From positions 1 to 64,000 of the forward strand of contig NZ_LQIV01000013.1 in NCBI RefSeq assembly GCF_001500125.1: a stretch of DNA of 64,000 bases, written 5' to 3'. A model generated the notes under the pieces. That model was not told the origin of the DNA. It ran no database searches and worked only from the letters and a program-made list of their open reading frames with translations. Positions 26,475 through 35,186 of this stretch are shown here, one piece after another; the first letter of the stretch is position 1; each line of letters opens with the position of its first letter. This DNA comes from Mycobacterium sp. IS-1742. Its GTDB lineage: Bacteria; Actinomycetota; Actinomycetes; Mycobacteriales; Mycobacteriaceae. Both the position numbers and the translations under genes were made by a program.

Positions 26475-28295
26475 ATGACAGCAGCACCCACCCTCAAAAA
26501 GGCGCTCAACCAGCGCCAACTGCGAATGATCGCGATCGGCGGCGTGATCGGCGCCGGCCTGTTCGTCGGTTCCGGTGTGGTGATAGCCGACACCGGTCCC
26601 GGCTCCTTCCTCACCTACGCGATGAGTGGCGTGCTCATCATCATGGTCATGCGGATGCTCGCCGAGATGGCGGTGGCCAACCCGTCGACGGGGTCGTTCG
26701 CCGACTACTCGCGCAACGCCCTCGGCAACTGGGCGGGCTTCTCCGTCGGTTGGCTCTACTGGTACTTCTGGGTGATCGTCGTCGGCTTCGAGGCCATCGC
26801 CGGCGCGAAGATCATCCAGTACTGGATCGACGTCCCGCTGTGGGCGTCCTCGCTGGTGTTCATGGTGCTGATGACCGCCACGAACCTGTTCTCGGTGAAG
26901 TCCTACGGCGAGTTCGAGTTCTGGTTCGCCGGCATCAAGGTCGCGGCGATCCTGGCCTTCATCGCGGTCGGCGCCCTGTTCGTGGTGGGGCTGTGGCCGG
27001 GTAAGGACGCCGACTTCTCCAACCTGACCGCCCACGGCGGCTTCATGCCGATGGGATTCGGGGTGATCACCGTCGGGATCGTGACGGTGATCTTCTCGAT
27101 GGTCGGCGCCGAGATCGCGACGATCGCGGCCGCCGAGTCGTCGGATCCCGAACGGGCGGTGGCGAAGGCCGCGAACTCGGTGATCGTGCGCATCCTGCTG
27201 TTCTACGTGGGTTCCGCGCTGCTGCTGGTGACCATCCTGCCCTGGAACGACGAGGGCATCGCCGCGTCACCGTTCGTCGCGGCGTTCACCGAGATGGGCA
27301 TCCCGTACGCCGACCACGTCATGAACGCCGTCGTGCTGACCGCCGTGCTGAGTTGCCTCAACTCCGGGATGTACACCGCGTCGCGGATGCTGTTCGTGCT
27401 CGCCGCCCGGCGCGAAGCGCCGCCGGCCCTGGTCCGGGTGACCCGCAGGGGAGTGCCGGCCAACGCCATCCTCGCCTCGTCGGTGGTCGGGTTCCTGTGC
27501 GTGATCGCCGCCGCGGTCTCGCCGGACACGATCTTCGCGTTCCTGCTCAACTCCAGCGGCGCGATCATCCTGTTCGTCTACCTGCTGATCGCCGTCTCCC
27601 AGATCGTGTTGCGCAGGCGCACACCGGATTCCGAACTGCGGGTGAAGATGTGGCTGTTCCCGGTGCTGTCGGTGCTCACCGCGCTCGGCATCGTCGCGAT
27701 CCTCGTGCAGATGTTCATCGACGATGCACTGCGGTCCCAGCTGGTTCTGAGCCTGCTGTCCTGGGCGGTGGTGCTGGGGCTGTACTTCGCCAACCGGGGC
27801 TTCCTCAAGCGGAGGCACGCAGAGGCAGGCGTACCCGGCACCGGGAAGCCGCACCGCGTGCTGGTGCTGGCCAATCAGACCGTGAACTCCACCGAACTGC
27901 TCGACGAACTGCGCCGGATCGGCGCCGACCAGGAGACGCACTACCGGGTCGTGGTCCCGGTCAGCCCGATCGAAACCGGCGTGGCCGAGACGCACGGCCC
28001 GCTCGACGTCGAGGAGGCGACGCAGAAGGCCGCGTCCGACCGGCTCGACCACACGCTGAAGGTGTTGCGGGGGCACGACTTCACCGCCGACGGCGCACTC
28101 GGCGACCGCCGGCCGCTGCGGGCGCTGGCCGACGCGGTCGACGAGTTCGGACCCGATCAGATCGTCATCTCGACACTTCCCCCGGAGGCATCGGTGTGGC
28201 ATCGCTTCGACGTCGTCGACCGGGCGCGCGCCCAGCACAAGGTGCCGGTGACCCACGTGATCGCCTCGAGCGTCGAGGCCACGGCCACGCCATGA
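26475..28295 (+). CDS. Amino-acid permease (APC superfamily, GabP-like) with C-terminal soluble domain
   Basis: 606 residues. The first about 455 hold some 12 membrane helices of the AAT/GabP type, beginning LKKALNQRQLRMIAIGGVIGAGLFVGSG, with the EAIAGAKIIQYW and SGMYTASRMLF regions; the likely substrate is an amino acid or GABA taken up with protons. The last about 150 residues (PHRVLVLANQTVNSTELLDELRRIG onward) are soluble and resemble a universal-stress-type alpha/beta fold, probably cytoplasmic. The stop overlaps the start of the universal stress protein gene, so the two are coupled. Start ATG 26475, 29 bp after glpD. Confidence 0.9.
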   Translation: MTAAPTLKKALNQRQLRMIAIGGVIGAGLFVGSGVVIADTGPGSFLTYAMSGVLIIMVMRMLAEMAVANPSTGSFADYSRNALGNWAGFSVGWLYWYFWVIVVGFEAIAGAKIIQYWIDVPLWASSLVFMVLMTATNLFSVKSYGEFEFWFAGIKVAAILAFIAVGALFVVGLWPGKDADFSNLTAHGGFMPMGFGVITVGIVTVIFSMVGAEIATIAAAESSDPERAVAKAANSVIVRILLFYVGSALLLVTILPWNDEGIAASPFVAAFTEMGIPYADHVMNAVVLTAVLSCLNSGMYTASRMLFVLAARREAPPALVRVTRRGVPANAILASSVVGFLCVIAAAVSPDTIFAFLLNSSGAIILFVYLLIAVSQIVLRRRTPDSELRVKMWLFPVLSVLTALGIVAILVQMFIDDALRSQLVLSLLSWAVVLGLYFANRGFLKRRHAEAGVPGTGKPHRVLVLANQTVNSTELLDELRRIGADQETHYRVVVPVSPIETGVAETHGPLDVEEATQKAASDRLDHTLKVLRGHDFTADGALGDRRPLRALADAVDEFGPDQIVISTLPPEASVWHRFDVVDRARAQHKVPVTHVIASSVEATATP

Positions 28296-29170
28296 CGATC
28301 GTCGCCGGGTTCAGCGCCAGCCGCCAGGGCAGCGCACCGCTGCACCTCGCGGCGGAGATCGCCCGGTGCACCTGCGACCGCATCATCGCCGCGGCGATCG
28401 TCGAACGGCCGTGGCCGGCGCGGGGCGACCCGGTCGAACAGGAGTACCTGCGCTACGTCACCGCGGCGGCGCGCACCTCGCTGGAGCGGGTGGTCGGCGA
28501 GATGGGCGGCGACGTCGAGGTGTCGGTCGTCGTGCACAAGGCGACGTCGGTGCCGGAGGGTCTGACCGAACTCGCGACCCATCACCGCGCCGACGCCGTC
28601 GTCGTCGGCTCCTCGTCGTCGGGTCTGCTCGGCCGGGTGGCGTTGGGCAGCGTGACCGACCGCCTCGTGCACACCGCCGCGGTCGCGGTGGTGATCGCCC
28701 CCCGCGGTTATCCGTCGGGCCGCGGGCCGATCCGGCGGCTCACGGTCGCCTACGGCGGGCACGCCGACGCCGTCCGGCTGATCGAGACCGCCGCCGAACT
28801 CGCGGTGCGGTGGTCGGCGCGGCTGCGCATCGCGTCGTTCACCGTGCGGCCGGTGGCGGTGTTCAGCGGCTCGATCGAACCGTCGGCCGAGAGCCTGGTC
28901 GTCGAGCAGTGGTCCAAGCGGACCGCCGACGAGATCGTCGGTCAGCTCAACGAGATCCGCAACACCATCGCCGCGGACGACGTGGAGATTGTCGTCGGGG
29001 TCTCACACGACTGGCGCGAAGCGGTCGAGGACGTCGGCTGGGAACCGGGGGACCTGCTGCTTCTCGGCTCCGGCGCGGCCGGGCCGGCCGCACACGTGTT
29101 CCTCGGGTCCGCGGCCGCGAAGATCCTGCGGCACAGCCCCGTTCCGGTGATGATCGTGCCCAGGCGTTGA
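28292..29170 (+). CDS. Universal stress protein, tandem USP domains
   Basis: A 292-residue cytoplasmic protein with two USP domains. Both have the ATP-binding pattern G-2x-G-9x-G-(S/T): VVGSSSSGLLGRVALGS in the first and LLGSGAAGPAAHVFLGS in the second. ATP-binding USPs of mycobacteria regulate growth or partner proteins. Translational coupling (ATGA) to a permease that itself ends in a USP-like domain suggests that the two bind and that the stress protein modulates transport (inference). Convergent with the haemophore-like gene, 13 bp apart. Confidence 0.9.
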   Translation: MTIVAGFSASRQGSAPLHLAAEIARCTCDRIIAAAIVERPWPARGDPVEQEYLRYVTAAARTSLERVVGEMGGDVEVSVVVHKATSVPEGLTELATHHRADAVVVGSSSSGLLGRVALGSVTDRLVHTAAVAVVIAPRGYPSGRGPIRRLTVAYGGHADAVRLIETAAELAVRWSARLRIASFTVRPVAVFSGSIEPSAESLVVEQWSKRTADEIVGQLNEIRNTIAADDVEIVVGVSHDWREAVEDVGWEPGDLLLLGSGAAGPAAHVFLGSAAAKILRHSPVPVMIVPRR

Positions 29171-29183
29171 CCGGCAGCGGATC

Positions 29184-29576
29184 TCAGGACGCCATCGCGT
29201 CGTAGAGCCGCGCGATGTCGGCCGGTGCGACGTCGACCTGGCACTGCTGCCGCAAGGTGCGCAACGGCTGCGCGATCCGTTGCAGGTCGGCCCACTCCTG
29301 GGGGTGCGCGACGAAGTACTGCCGGATGGAAGCCTCGCCCGCCGCGCCCTGACCGCCGGCGTTGGTGACGGCGTCGTTCGCGCCGGGATGGCTGCTCAGG
29401 TATTGGCCGGTCTGCGCGGAGACGGTGCCCAGCGTGTTGCTCAGCGTCGCCGCGGTGCACTGCGGCTGGGCGGCTGCCGTAGGCAGGGCGACGGTGGCGG
29501 CGGCCAGTCCCAGAAGCGCGCCGGTCACGACTGCGCCGCCGACTCCACGGCGCACTGCGATGCCAGATGTGTGCAT
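29184..29576 (-). CDS. Haemophore-like haem-binding secreted protein
   Basis: A 130-residue exported protein: signal peptide to AAA-QPQ near residue 37, then a small helical domain with one Cys at each end (QCTAATL; RQQCQVD), likely disulfide-bonded, and YDAMAS at the C-terminus. This is the pattern of the mycobacterial haemophore family (Rv0203-like, PF16525), which carries haem outside the cell. No haem-ligand Tyr can be assigned with certainty. It lies downstream of the FAS-II terminator and probably has its own promoter in 29577-29660. Confidence 0.78.
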   Translation of the reverse strand: MHTSGIAVRRGVGGAVVTGALLGLAAATVALPTAAAQPQCTAATLSNTLGTVSAQTGQYLSSHPGANDAVTNAGGQGAAGEASIRQYFVAHPQEWADLQRIAQPLRTLRQQCQVDVAPADIARLYDAMAS

Positions 29577-29663
29577 GATTCGAACCCCTCGATCAGTGAT
29601 CTCCTCCCCGACACCACTGGCCACGCTACGCCGAGCGCGCGGCCACTTCGGGCAGACGGAGAA

Positions 29664-29694
29664 ATCCCCGGTACGCCGAACAGCGACCGGGGAT
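29664..29694 (-). terminator. Terminator of the FAS-II operon
   Basis: Perfect 8-bp inverted repeat ATCCCCGG ... CCGGGGAT with a 15-base loop, 28 bases after the accD6 stop on the minus strand, followed by a T-containing stretch (TTTCTCC). It separates accD6 from the haemophore-like gene. Confidence 0.65.
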
Positions 29695-29721
29695 CTCTTC
29701 AGGTGTTCGTGCGCGGAACGC

Positions 29722-31143
29722 CTACAGCGGGATGTTCTTGTGCCGACCACGGCGCGCGGGCGCCTCGGCCAGCGCCTGGGTCAGCTTGCTGCGGGTGTGC
29801 GCGGGGTCGATCTTCTCGTCCACCACGCCGATCTCGATCGCGGAATCGACACCGCCGGCGATCCGTTCGTGCTCGGCGGCGAGCTCCTCGTGCAGCGCCT
29901 CGCGATCCTCGGGCGCGGCGGCGGCCAGCTTCTTCTTGTGCAGGATCCCGACGGCGGCCTTGGCACCCATGACGGCGACCTCGGCGTCCGGCCAGGCGAA
30001 GACCTTGGTCGCGCCCAGCGAGCGCGAGTTCATCGCAATGTAGGCGCCGCCGTAGATCTTGCGGGTGACCAGCGTGACGCGCGGAACGGTGGCCTCACCG
30101 AACGCGTGCAGCAGCTTGGCGCCGCGGCGGACCACGCCGCCCCATTCCTGGTCGACGCCGGGTAGGTAGCCGGGCACGTCGACCACGACGACCAGCGGGA
30201 TGCCGAACGCGTCGCACAACCGCACGAAACGTGCTGCCTTCTCGGCGCTTTCGGAGTTCAGGCAACCGCCGAGACGCAGCGGGTTGTTGGCCAGCACGCC
30301 GACGGTGCGCCCGGCCAGCCGGCCCAGGCCGACCACCATCGACGGCGCCCACTTGGCCTGGAACTCCTCGAACGGCACGCCGTCGTCGAGCAGCGCGGTG
30401 ATCAGCGGGTGCACGTCGTAGGCGCGCCGCGCCGACTCCGGCAGCAGGGCCGCCAGATCGCTGTCCTGGGCCTCGGCCTTCGTGCGGTCGAAATGGCCCT
30501 GCTGGCTGAACAGTCCCACCAGGCGGCGGCCGCGCTCGTAGGCGTCGAGTTCGTCGGTGGCGACGATGTGGCAGACGCCGGACTTCTTGTGGTGGGCCTC
30601 GGGTCCGCCGAGCGACACCATGTCGACGTCCTCACCGGTGACACTGCGGACCACGTCGGGGCCGGTCACGAAGACCTTGCTGTCGGGTGCCATGACGATG
30701 ACGTCGGTCAGGGCGGGGCCGTAGGCGGCGCCGCCCGCGGCGAAACCGACGACGACGGAGATCTGCGGGATGTACCCGGACGCGCGGATCATGGCCTCGA
30801 ACACCAGACCGACGGCGTGCAGTGCCTTCACCCCCTCGGCGAGGCGGGCGCCACCGGAGTGCCAGATCCCGATGATCGGGCTCTGCTCCTCGATCGCGGT
30901 GTCGTAGGCGTCGACGATGTGGCGGCAGCCCTCGGTGCCCATGGCGCCACCCATCACGGTCCCGTCGGTGCAGAACGCGATGCTGCGCACACCGTTGACG
31001 GTGCCGGCGGCCGCGAGCACGCCCGAGCGGTCGCGCTCGTGCAGCAACTCGACGGTGCCGTCATCGAAGAACGTGCTCAGCCGCAGCAGCGGGTCACGCG
31101 GGTCGAGCGTCTCGCCGACCGCCTCGGGGGCCATGATCGTCAT
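29722..31143 (-). CDS. accD6: Acyl-CoA carboxylase carboxyltransferase beta subunit AccD6
   Basis: A 473-residue carboxyltransferase of acetyl/propionyl-CoA carboxylase that makes malonyl-CoA for the FAS systems together with AccA3 (encoded elsewhere). The crotonase-like N- and C-domains are complete, with the oxyanion-forming GFAAGGAAYGPAL and the GGAYIAMNS segments. It is the last gene of the fabD-acpM-kasA-kasB-accD6 unit, 60 bp after kasB, with an AGGAGG-type site before the ATG. Identity rests on sequence and on this diagnostic order. Confidence 0.95.
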   Translation of the reverse strand: MTIMAPEAVGETLDPRDPLLRLSTFFDDGTVELLHERDRSGVLAAAGTVNGVRSIAFCTDGTVMGGAMGTEGCRHIVDAYDTAIEEQSPIIGIWHSGGARLAEGVKALHAVGLVFEAMIRASGYIPQISVVVGFAAGGAAYGPALTDVIVMAPDSKVFVTGPDVVRSVTGEDVDMVSLGGPEAHHKKSGVCHIVATDELDAYERGRRLVGLFSQQGHFDRTKAEAQDSDLAALLPESARRAYDVHPLITALLDDGVPFEEFQAKWAPSMVVGLGRLAGRTVGVLANNPLRLGGCLNSESAEKAARFVRLCDAFGIPLVVVVDVPGYLPGVDQEWGGVVRRGAKLLHAFGEATVPRVTLVTRKIYGGAYIAMNSRSLGATKVFAWPDAEVAVMGAKAAVGILHKKKLAAAAPEDREALHEELAAEHERIAGGVDSAIEIGVVDEKIDPAHTRSKLTQALAEAPARRGRHKNIPL

Positions 31144-31203
31144 TCAAATCCTCCTAGTGCCCGTTCCGATGTCAGCTGACTGTCGGGATGCTGCTGTGCG
31201 TGC

Positions 31204-32457
31204 TCAGTACTTCCCGAAAGCGAGCGCGACGTTGTGCCCACCGAATCCGAACGAATTGTTGATCGCGTACTGGTAGTTACCGGGGCGCGGAGAGCCCGCG
31301 ACGACGTCGAGGTCGATCTCCGGGTCCAGGTTCTTCAAATTGAGGGTCGGGGGGATGACGCCGTTCTTGAGCGCCAGCACCGTCAGGATCGACTCCACCG
31401 CGCCGACGGCGCCGACCGAGTGGCCGAGCGCCCCCTTCGGCGCGTAGACGGCCGGCTTGTGGCCGCCCATCGCGTTGTTGATCGCCTTGCCCTCGGCGAC
31501 GTCACCGACACTGGTGCCGGTGGCGTGCGCGTTGACGTGGTCGATATCGGTCGGTTGCAGACCGGCCAGCTGGATGGCGCGGGTCATCGCCCACCCGGCC
31601 TGTTCACCGTTGGGGTCCGGCGCCACGATGTGGTAGCCGTCCGAGGTGACGCTCGCCCCCATGATGCGGGCGAGGATGTCCGCGCCGCGCGCCTTGGCGT
31701 GCTCCTCGGTCTCGATGACCAGGAGCGCGCCGCCCTCGCCGAAGACGAAGCCGTTGCGGTCCTTGTCGAACGGACGGCAGGCGCCCGCCGGATCGTCGTT
31801 GGTGGTCGACAGCACGATGCGCATCTGCGCGAACCCGGCGATCGGCACGGCCTCGATCCGGGTCTCGACCCCACCGCAGATCGCGATGTCGGCCTCGCCC
31901 AGCACGATGTTGCGCCAGGCCTGGGCGATGCCTTCCGAACCGGAGGCGCAGGCCGAGACCGGGGTGATGACCCCGGCCCGGGCCTTGCGCTCCAGACCCA
32001 CCGCGGCGGCGGCCGCGTTGGGCATGTACATCTGCACGGCCAGTGGTGACACGGCCTTGAGGCCCTTGGCCCGCATCCCGTCGTAGCTGAACACGAGCTC
32101 CTCGGTGGAGCCCATGCCGGTGCCGATCGACACCATCAGCCGACGCGGGTCGACCTCGGGTGACCCGGCGTTCGCCCAGACCCGCCGGCCCAGCACCGTG
32201 GACATCTTCTGCAGGTAGGACAGCCGGCGCAGCTCGACGCGCGTCAGCTCACTGTCGAAATCCTCCAGCAGATGCCCGCCGATGCGCACCGGAAGGTCGT
32301 ACTGCTCGACGAAGGGATCCTCGAGTGTGCGGATACCGCTCTGTCCGTCCAGAAGACGCTGCCAGGTGGTCTCCGCGTCGGTAGCCAGGGCGGTCGTCAT
32401 GGCAACGCCAGTGACGACCACGTTGGGGAAGCCGTTCCCCGTAGCTAACCGTGCCAT
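31204..32457 (-). CDS. kasB: 3-oxoacyl-ACP synthase KasB
   Basis: A 417-residue beta-ketoacyl-AcpM synthase of FAS-II that extends meromycolate chains to full length. Cys-His-His triad: active-site Cys in [10 protein letters not shown] near residue 170, His in VNAHATGTS and His in [22 protein letters not shown] carries the conserved Lys-site neighbourhood. Placed after kasA, 38 bp apart, and more divergent from kasA at the N-terminus ([16 protein letters not shown]), as expected for KasB. Confidence 0.95.
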   Translation of the reverse strand: MARLATGNGFPNVVVTGVAMTTALATDAETTWQRLLDGQSGIRTLEDPFVEQYDLPVRIGGHLLEDFDSELTRVELRRLSYLQKMSTVLGRRVWANAGSPEVDPRRLMVSIGTGMGSTEELVFSYDGMRAKGLKAVSPLAVQMYMPNAAAAAVGLERKARAGVITPVSACASGSEGIAQAWRNIVLGEADIAICGGVETRIEAVPIAGFAQMRIVLSTTNDDPAGACRPFDKDRNGFVFGEGGALLVIETEEHAKARGADILARIMGASVTSDGYHIVAPDPNGEQAGWAMTRAIQLAGLQPTDIDHVNAHATGTSVGDVAEGKAINNAMGGHKPAVYAPKGALGHSVGAVGAVESILTVLALKNGVIPPTLNLKNLDPEIDLDVVAGSPRPGNYQYAINNSFGFGGHNVALAFGKY

Positions 32458-32495
32458 TCCTGCTCCGTTGATCTATCCGTTGGCTCAGCGCAACT

Positions 32496-33746
32496 TCAGT
32501 AACGCCCGAACGCCAAGGCCACATTGTGGCCGCCGAATCCGAACGAGTTGTTGATGGCGTACTGGTAGTCGCCATACCGTGGCTCGCCCGCGACGACATC
32601 GAGATCGATCTCAGGGTCCGGTGTCTCGTAGTTCAGTGTCGGCGGAATGACGCCGTCACGCAGCGCGAGCACCGTGAGGATCGATTCGAGCGCACCGACC
32701 GCACCGATGGAGTGGCCGAGCGCCGACTTCGGCGCGTACACCGCGGCGTGCTCCACACCGGCAACCCGCAGCGCGTTGGCCTCGGCCGTGTCACCGATCG
32801 GGGTGGCGGTGGCGTGCGCGTTGACGTGGGAGATGTCCTTGGGGGACAGGCCCGCCGTCTCCATCGCCCGCTTCATCGCGTGGCCGGCCCGCTGGCCGTC
32901 CGCCGCCGGAGCCACCATGTGGAACGCGTCGCTGGTGATGCCCGCGCCCATCAGCCGGGCCAGCGGCTTGGCGCCGCGGGCCAGGGCGTGCTCCTCGGTC
33001 TCGATGATCATCATCGCCCCGGCCTCGCCGAACACGAAGCCGTCGCGGTTCTTGTCGAACGGCCGCGACGCACCGGCGGGGTCGTCGTTGCGGGTCGACA
33101 TGGCGCGCATCATCGAGAACGCCGCGATGGGCAGCGCCTCGATGCCGCCTTCCACGCCGCCGACGACGGCGAAGTCCGCGTCACCCATGACGACCTGGCG
33201 CCAGCCGTGGGCGATCGCCTCCGACCCGGACGAACACGCCGACACCGGGGTGATGACCCCGGCGCGGGCGCCCAGTTCCAGACCGGCGACGGCCGCCGCA
33301 CCGTTGGGCATGATCATCTGCACAGCGAGCGGCGACACCTTGCGGGGGCCGCCCTCGTTCATCGCGTCGTAGGTCTCGACGATCTTCTCGCCGCCGCCCA
33401 GACCGGTGCCGATGATCACGGCGAACCGGTCCGGATCGACCTCCGGCTTACCTGCCGTCTCCCAGAGCCGGCCGGCGAGGAGCTTCGACATGCGCTGCAC
33501 GTAGGACATGCGGCGCATGTCGATGCGGGTCATGTGATCGTCGACGTTGTCGACCAGATGACCGCCGATACGCACGGGCAGGTCCCACTTGGTGACGAAT
33601 TCGTCTTCGAGAACACGGATGCCGCTCTCGCCAGCCAGCAGGCCCTTCCACGTGCTCTCGATGTCCGCGGCAAGTGACGTGGTGGCCTCGACGGCGGTCA
33701 CCACGACGCTCGGGAAACCGCCGTTAGCAGTGGAAGGCCGGGTCAC
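32496..33746 (-). CDS. kasA: 3-oxoacyl-ACP synthase KasA
   Basis: A 416-residue condensing enzyme of mycolic-acid FAS-II, target of thiolactomycin-type inhibitors. Catalytic Cys in [14 protein letters not shown], His in VNAHATATP, His in [18 protein letters not shown] at the C-terminus. The GTG start at 33746 overlaps the acpM stop (GTGA), as in M. tuberculosis, so AcpM and KasA are made in step. The N-terminus [19 protein letters not shown] matches the KasA branch. Confidence 0.96.
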   Translation of the reverse strand: MTRPSTANGGFPSVVVTAVEATTSLAADIESTWKGLLAGESGIRVLEDEFVTKWDLPVRIGGHLVDNVDDHMTRIDMRRMSYVQRMSKLLAGRLWETAGKPEVDPDRFAVIIGTGLGGGEKIVETYDAMNEGGPRKVSPLAVQMIMPNGAAAVAGLELGARAGVITPVSACSSGSEAIAHGWRQVVMGDADFAVVGGVEGGIEALPIAAFSMMRAMSTRNDDPAGASRPFDKNRDGFVFGEAGAMMIIETEEHALARGAKPLARLMGAGITSDAFHMVAPAADGQRAGHAMKRAMETAGLSPKDISHVNAHATATPIGDTAEANALRVAGVEHAAVYAPKSALGHSIGAVGALESILTVLALRDGVIPPTLNYETPDPEIDLDVVAGEPRYGDYQYAINNSFGFGGHNVALAFGRY

Positions 33747-34036
33747 TGGGTGAACTTCTCGCGGAGCGCGGCGGCAGCCTCGGGGTTCTCTTCCTCGAGC
33801 TTCTGGATGTAGGCGACGACGTCACCGACGGTGCGCAGGCCGGCGAGGTCCTCGTCGGGGATCTTCACGCCGTACTTGTCCTCGGTCTGCACGGCGATCT
33901 CCACCATGGACAGCGAGTCGATGTCGAGGTCGTCGACGAACGACTTCTCCGGGGTGACCTCCGAGGGCTCGATACCGGTGACCTCTTCGATGATCTCGGC
34001 GAGACCGGCGATGATTTCTTCCTGACTTGCGGGCAC
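33743..34036 (-). CDS. acpM: Meromycolate extension acyl carrier protein AcpM
   Basis: A 97-residue carrier protein for FAS-II. The phosphopantetheine Ser41 lies in [11 protein letters not shown], and the body [13 protein letters not shown] ... [22 protein letters not shown] is nearly invariant. The start is the GTG at 34036 with AAGGAG before it; an upstream in-frame codon would add an unlikely leader. The C-terminal tail ([16 protein letters not shown]) is about 18 residues shorter than in M. tuberculosis AcpM (115 aa, from memory). Confidence 0.95.
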   Translation of the reverse strand: MPASQEEIIAGLAEIIEEVTGIEPSEVTPEKSFVDDLDIDSLSMVEIAVQTEDKYGVKIPDEDLAGLRTVGDVVAYIQKLEEENPEAAAALREKFTQ

Positions 34037-34124
34037 GGTGGCTCCTTCTATATGTGTGGTGAACATGCCTCCGCGGAGCGGAGAACTCTTGAGATGACGA
34101 TCGATATGTGGTTGTCCCGGCGGG

Positions 34125-35060
34125 CTACAGGGAGTTCAGTCCGTCCAGGTCAGCGGGGGATTTGACGGCGTGCGTCGGAACCCCCCGAAGTTCACGTTTG
34201 GCGATGCCGACGAGTGTGCCCGCGGGCGGGAATTCGACGATCGCGGCGTTCTCGGCGTTCTCGAAGCGCTGCCGCATCGTTGCGGTACAGAGATCCCAGC
34301 GCACCGGCCGGGTCAGCTGGGCGACCAGCTTGTCGATTGCGTCCGCAGCCGAGGCTACCGGCTGTCCGTCGGCGTTCGACAGCAGCGTCGCGGTCGGTTC
34401 GGCGGTGGCCACGGCGCGCGCGGCGGCCTCGTACCCCTCGAGCGCGGAGGCCATGTAGGCGGTGTGGAAGGCGCCGGCGGTCGCCAGCTTGCGGACCCGG
34501 GCCTTGGCCGGCGGATCCTCGGCGAGCTTGTCCAGGGCGGACACCGCACCGGCGGCCACGATCTGGCCGGCGGCGTTGCGGTTGGCCGGAACAAGGTCCA
34601 GCGCCTCGAGGCGGGCGAGTACCTCGGCCTCGTCGCCACCGAGGACGGCGGCCATCCCGGTGGGCTCCAGCGCGCAGGCCTTGGCCATCTCGGCGCCGCG
34701 GGTCGCGGCCAGCTTGATCGCATCGTCGGCGGAGATGACCCCGGCGATCGCGTAGGCGGCGATCTCACCGACGGAGTGACCGGCCACGACAGAATCGGCA
34801 CCGAACAGGTCGCGCCGGGCCGCCTCCTCGTGGGCGAGCAGCGTCGCGGCCACCACCAGCGGCTGGGTCACCGCCGTGTCGGTGATCTCGTCGGCGTCGG
34901 CGGTCGTACCCAGCCGGGCCAGGTCGAGACCGCTGATCTCCGACCACGTGGCCAGGCGCTCCGCGGCGCCGGTCAACTGCAGCCACGGCTCGAGCATCCC
35001 GGGGGTCTGCGAGCCCTGGCCGGGCGCGAGCAGCGCGATCTGCGTATGCGATTGAGGCAC
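34125..35060 (-). CDS. fabD: Malonyl-CoA:ACP transacylase FabD
   Basis: A 311-residue transacylase that loads malonate onto AcpM. Nucleophile Ser in VVAGHSVGEIAAYA near residue 100; LLAPGQGSQTPGML at the N-terminus; catalytic His in AGAFHTAYM. It is the first gene of the FAS-II unit, starting with GTG at 35060 and only a weak ribosome site. The 126 bp upstream separate it from mabR and carry the likely operon promoter. Confidence 0.94.
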   Translation of the reverse strand: MPQSHTQIALLAPGQGSQTPGMLEPWLQLTGAAERLATWSEISGLDLARLGTTADADEITDTAVTQPLVVAATLLAHEEAARRDLFGADSVVAGHSVGEIAAYAIAGVISADDAIKLAATRGAEMAKACALEPTGMAAVLGGDEAEVLARLEALDLVPANRNAAGQIVAAGAVSALDKLAEDPPAKARVRKLATAGAFHTAYMASALEGYEAAARAVATAEPTATLLSNADGQPVASAADAIDKLVAQLTRPVRWDLCTATMRQRFENAENAAIVEFPPAGTLVGIAKRELRGVPTHAVKSPADLDGLNSL

Positions 35061-35105
35061 GTCTCTAAGAGAACACTGTGAAGACGACTTTGCGCCGTGT
35101 AAGAG

Positions 35106-35146
35106 ATTATGAACCTCGTCTTATGTTTTTGTAGCAAGTCCACAAA
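35106..35146 (-). promoter_or_regulatory. FAS-II operon promoter with MabR-type palindrome
   Basis: On the minus strand a CATAAT box (complement of 35106-35111) lies about 45 bases before the fabD start. About 16-35 bp further upstream is the inverted repeat TTTGT-N9-ACAAA (35128-35146), in an A/T-rich stretch unusual for this genome. MabR is known to bind an inverted repeat ahead of fabD in mycobacteria; assigning this repeat to it is inference from position and symmetry. Confidence 0.55.
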
Positions 35147-35186
35147 TCGGCATGTGATGCGACTCCAGCGATACCGCGTCGCGACC

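Noticed and set aside
29184..29750. Longer version of the haemophore-like gene starting at 29750
   Set aside because: The extra N-terminal part crosses the accD6 terminator and would precede the signal peptide; the ATG at 29576 gives a normal exported protein.
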